Origin: CAYJEO01 sp044432805
Lineage (GTDB): Bacteria; Bacillota_I; Bacilli_A; RF39; UBA660
Direction: 5' to 3'
DNA: 6,461 bases
Assembly (NCBI GenBank): GCA_044432805.1
Contig: JAWXUI010000048.1
Coordinates: 1-6,461, forward strand
This document shows, in pieces, positions 6,265 to 6,461 of this stretch. Each line of letters opens with the position of its first letter. Position 1 is the first letter of the stretch. The notes under the pieces were generated by a model that made no database searches, was not told the DNA's origin, and saw only the letters and a program-made list of their open reading frames with translations. The position numbers and the translations under genes are program-made.

Positions 6265-6461
6265 TTAAATATATTTACTATATATTAGGAATAGGTCTAA
6301 TCCTATTTCTAATATTTAGTAATATAGATTATTTCATAACTACTACTAATAGATTTAAAGAAATATTTAATATCAATGAACTTGAAACGTTCTTTGATAT
6401 TTTTATAAAAGATAACAACAATTTATTAGAAGATTCTATGGATAAAGTAGAAGATGTATTT
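6252..6461 (+). CDS. Membrane-anchored protein, 5' part (runs off window)
   Basis: An open frame continues to the window end with no stop (70 codons from TTG 6252). TTG 6252 is the only usual start codon before the membrane segment, because TAA at 6237-6239 closes the frame just upstream. It overlaps the end of the previous gene by 13 bases, suggesting coupled translation. A possible ribosome binding site, AAAGGA (6229-6234), is rather far away (17 bases). Residues about 4-22 (IIKYIYYILGIGLILFLIF) are a membrane helix or uncleaved signal, followed by an acidic, Phe- and Asn-rich soluble part (RFKEIFNINELETFFDIF). The family was not recognised. In a filamentous-phage reading this would be the pVI or next assembly-gene position. 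Confidence 0.6.
   Translation, partial: MAKIIKYIYYILGIGLILFLIFSNIDYFITTTNRFKEIFNINELETFFDIFIKDNNNLLEDSMDKVEDVF
6282..6315 (+). other. Strong 14-bp hairpin in the start of the last gene
   Basis: Bases 6282-6295 pair with 6302-6315 (14 pairs, one G-T wobble), leaving a 6-base loop TCTAAT. It lies 17 bases after the stop of the 1030-aa gene and inside the membrane-helix codons of the next frame. The downstream bases (TTAGTAATATAG) lack the T-run of an intrinsic terminator. It may attenuate transcription, stabilise the 3' end of the upstream message, or mark a structured DNA site. Confidence 0.5.

Overview
The window is an AT-rich stretch with seven same-strand genes or gene parts packed head to tail. 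Strong Shine-Dalgarno sequences (AAAGGAGG type) precede several genes. Tryptophan is always TGG, and every visible stop is TAA or TAG. This fits a low-GC Bacillota or Acholeplasma-like host on the standard code, and argues against a TGA=Trp code of the Mycoplasma/Spiroplasma type. The host cannot be named from sequence alone. The one-directional small genes, the lack of housekeeping genes and the paired HTH regulators suggest a mobile element or phage.

Layout. (1) Bases 1-51 are a leader with a long hairpin that pairs with the ribosome binding site of the first gene. (2) Bases 52-509 hold a small sigma-70-like HTH gene whose reading frame breaks at about 388; the helix-turn-helix half lies in another frame. 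(3) Bases 510-615 are a structured, relatively G-rich leader with a possible promoter, a hairpin and two Shine-Dalgarno sequences. (4) Bases 616-960 encode a second small sigma region-4-like protein. (5) Bases 996-1487 encode a soluble 163-aa protein with a basic body and an acidic tail, resembling a single-stranded-DNA-binding protein in general character. (6) Bases 1503-1679 encode a 58-aa hydrophobic membrane protein. (7) Bases 1681-3162 encode a 493-aa secreted protein with a signal peptide and a C-terminal membrane anchor. (8) Bases 3172-6264 encode a 1030-aa putative lipoprotein made of five degenerate ~180-aa repeats, a Pro/Ser/Asp-rich stalk and a C-terminal membrane anchor. (9) From about 6252 to the window end is the start of another membrane-anchored protein, with a strong hairpin inside its first codons.

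Read together (inference), the order HTH regulators, possible ssDNA-binding protein, tiny membrane protein, two large exported proteins with C-terminal anchors and another small-start membrane protein recalls the structural module of filamentous (inovirus/plectrovirus-like) phages: gV, coat, adsorption protein, pVI, then a Zot/pI ATPase. No replication initiator or Zot ATPase is visible here, so this remains a hypothesis that flanking sequence would settle. No tRNA, rRNA, CRISPR array, insertion sequence or convincing intrinsic terminator was seen.
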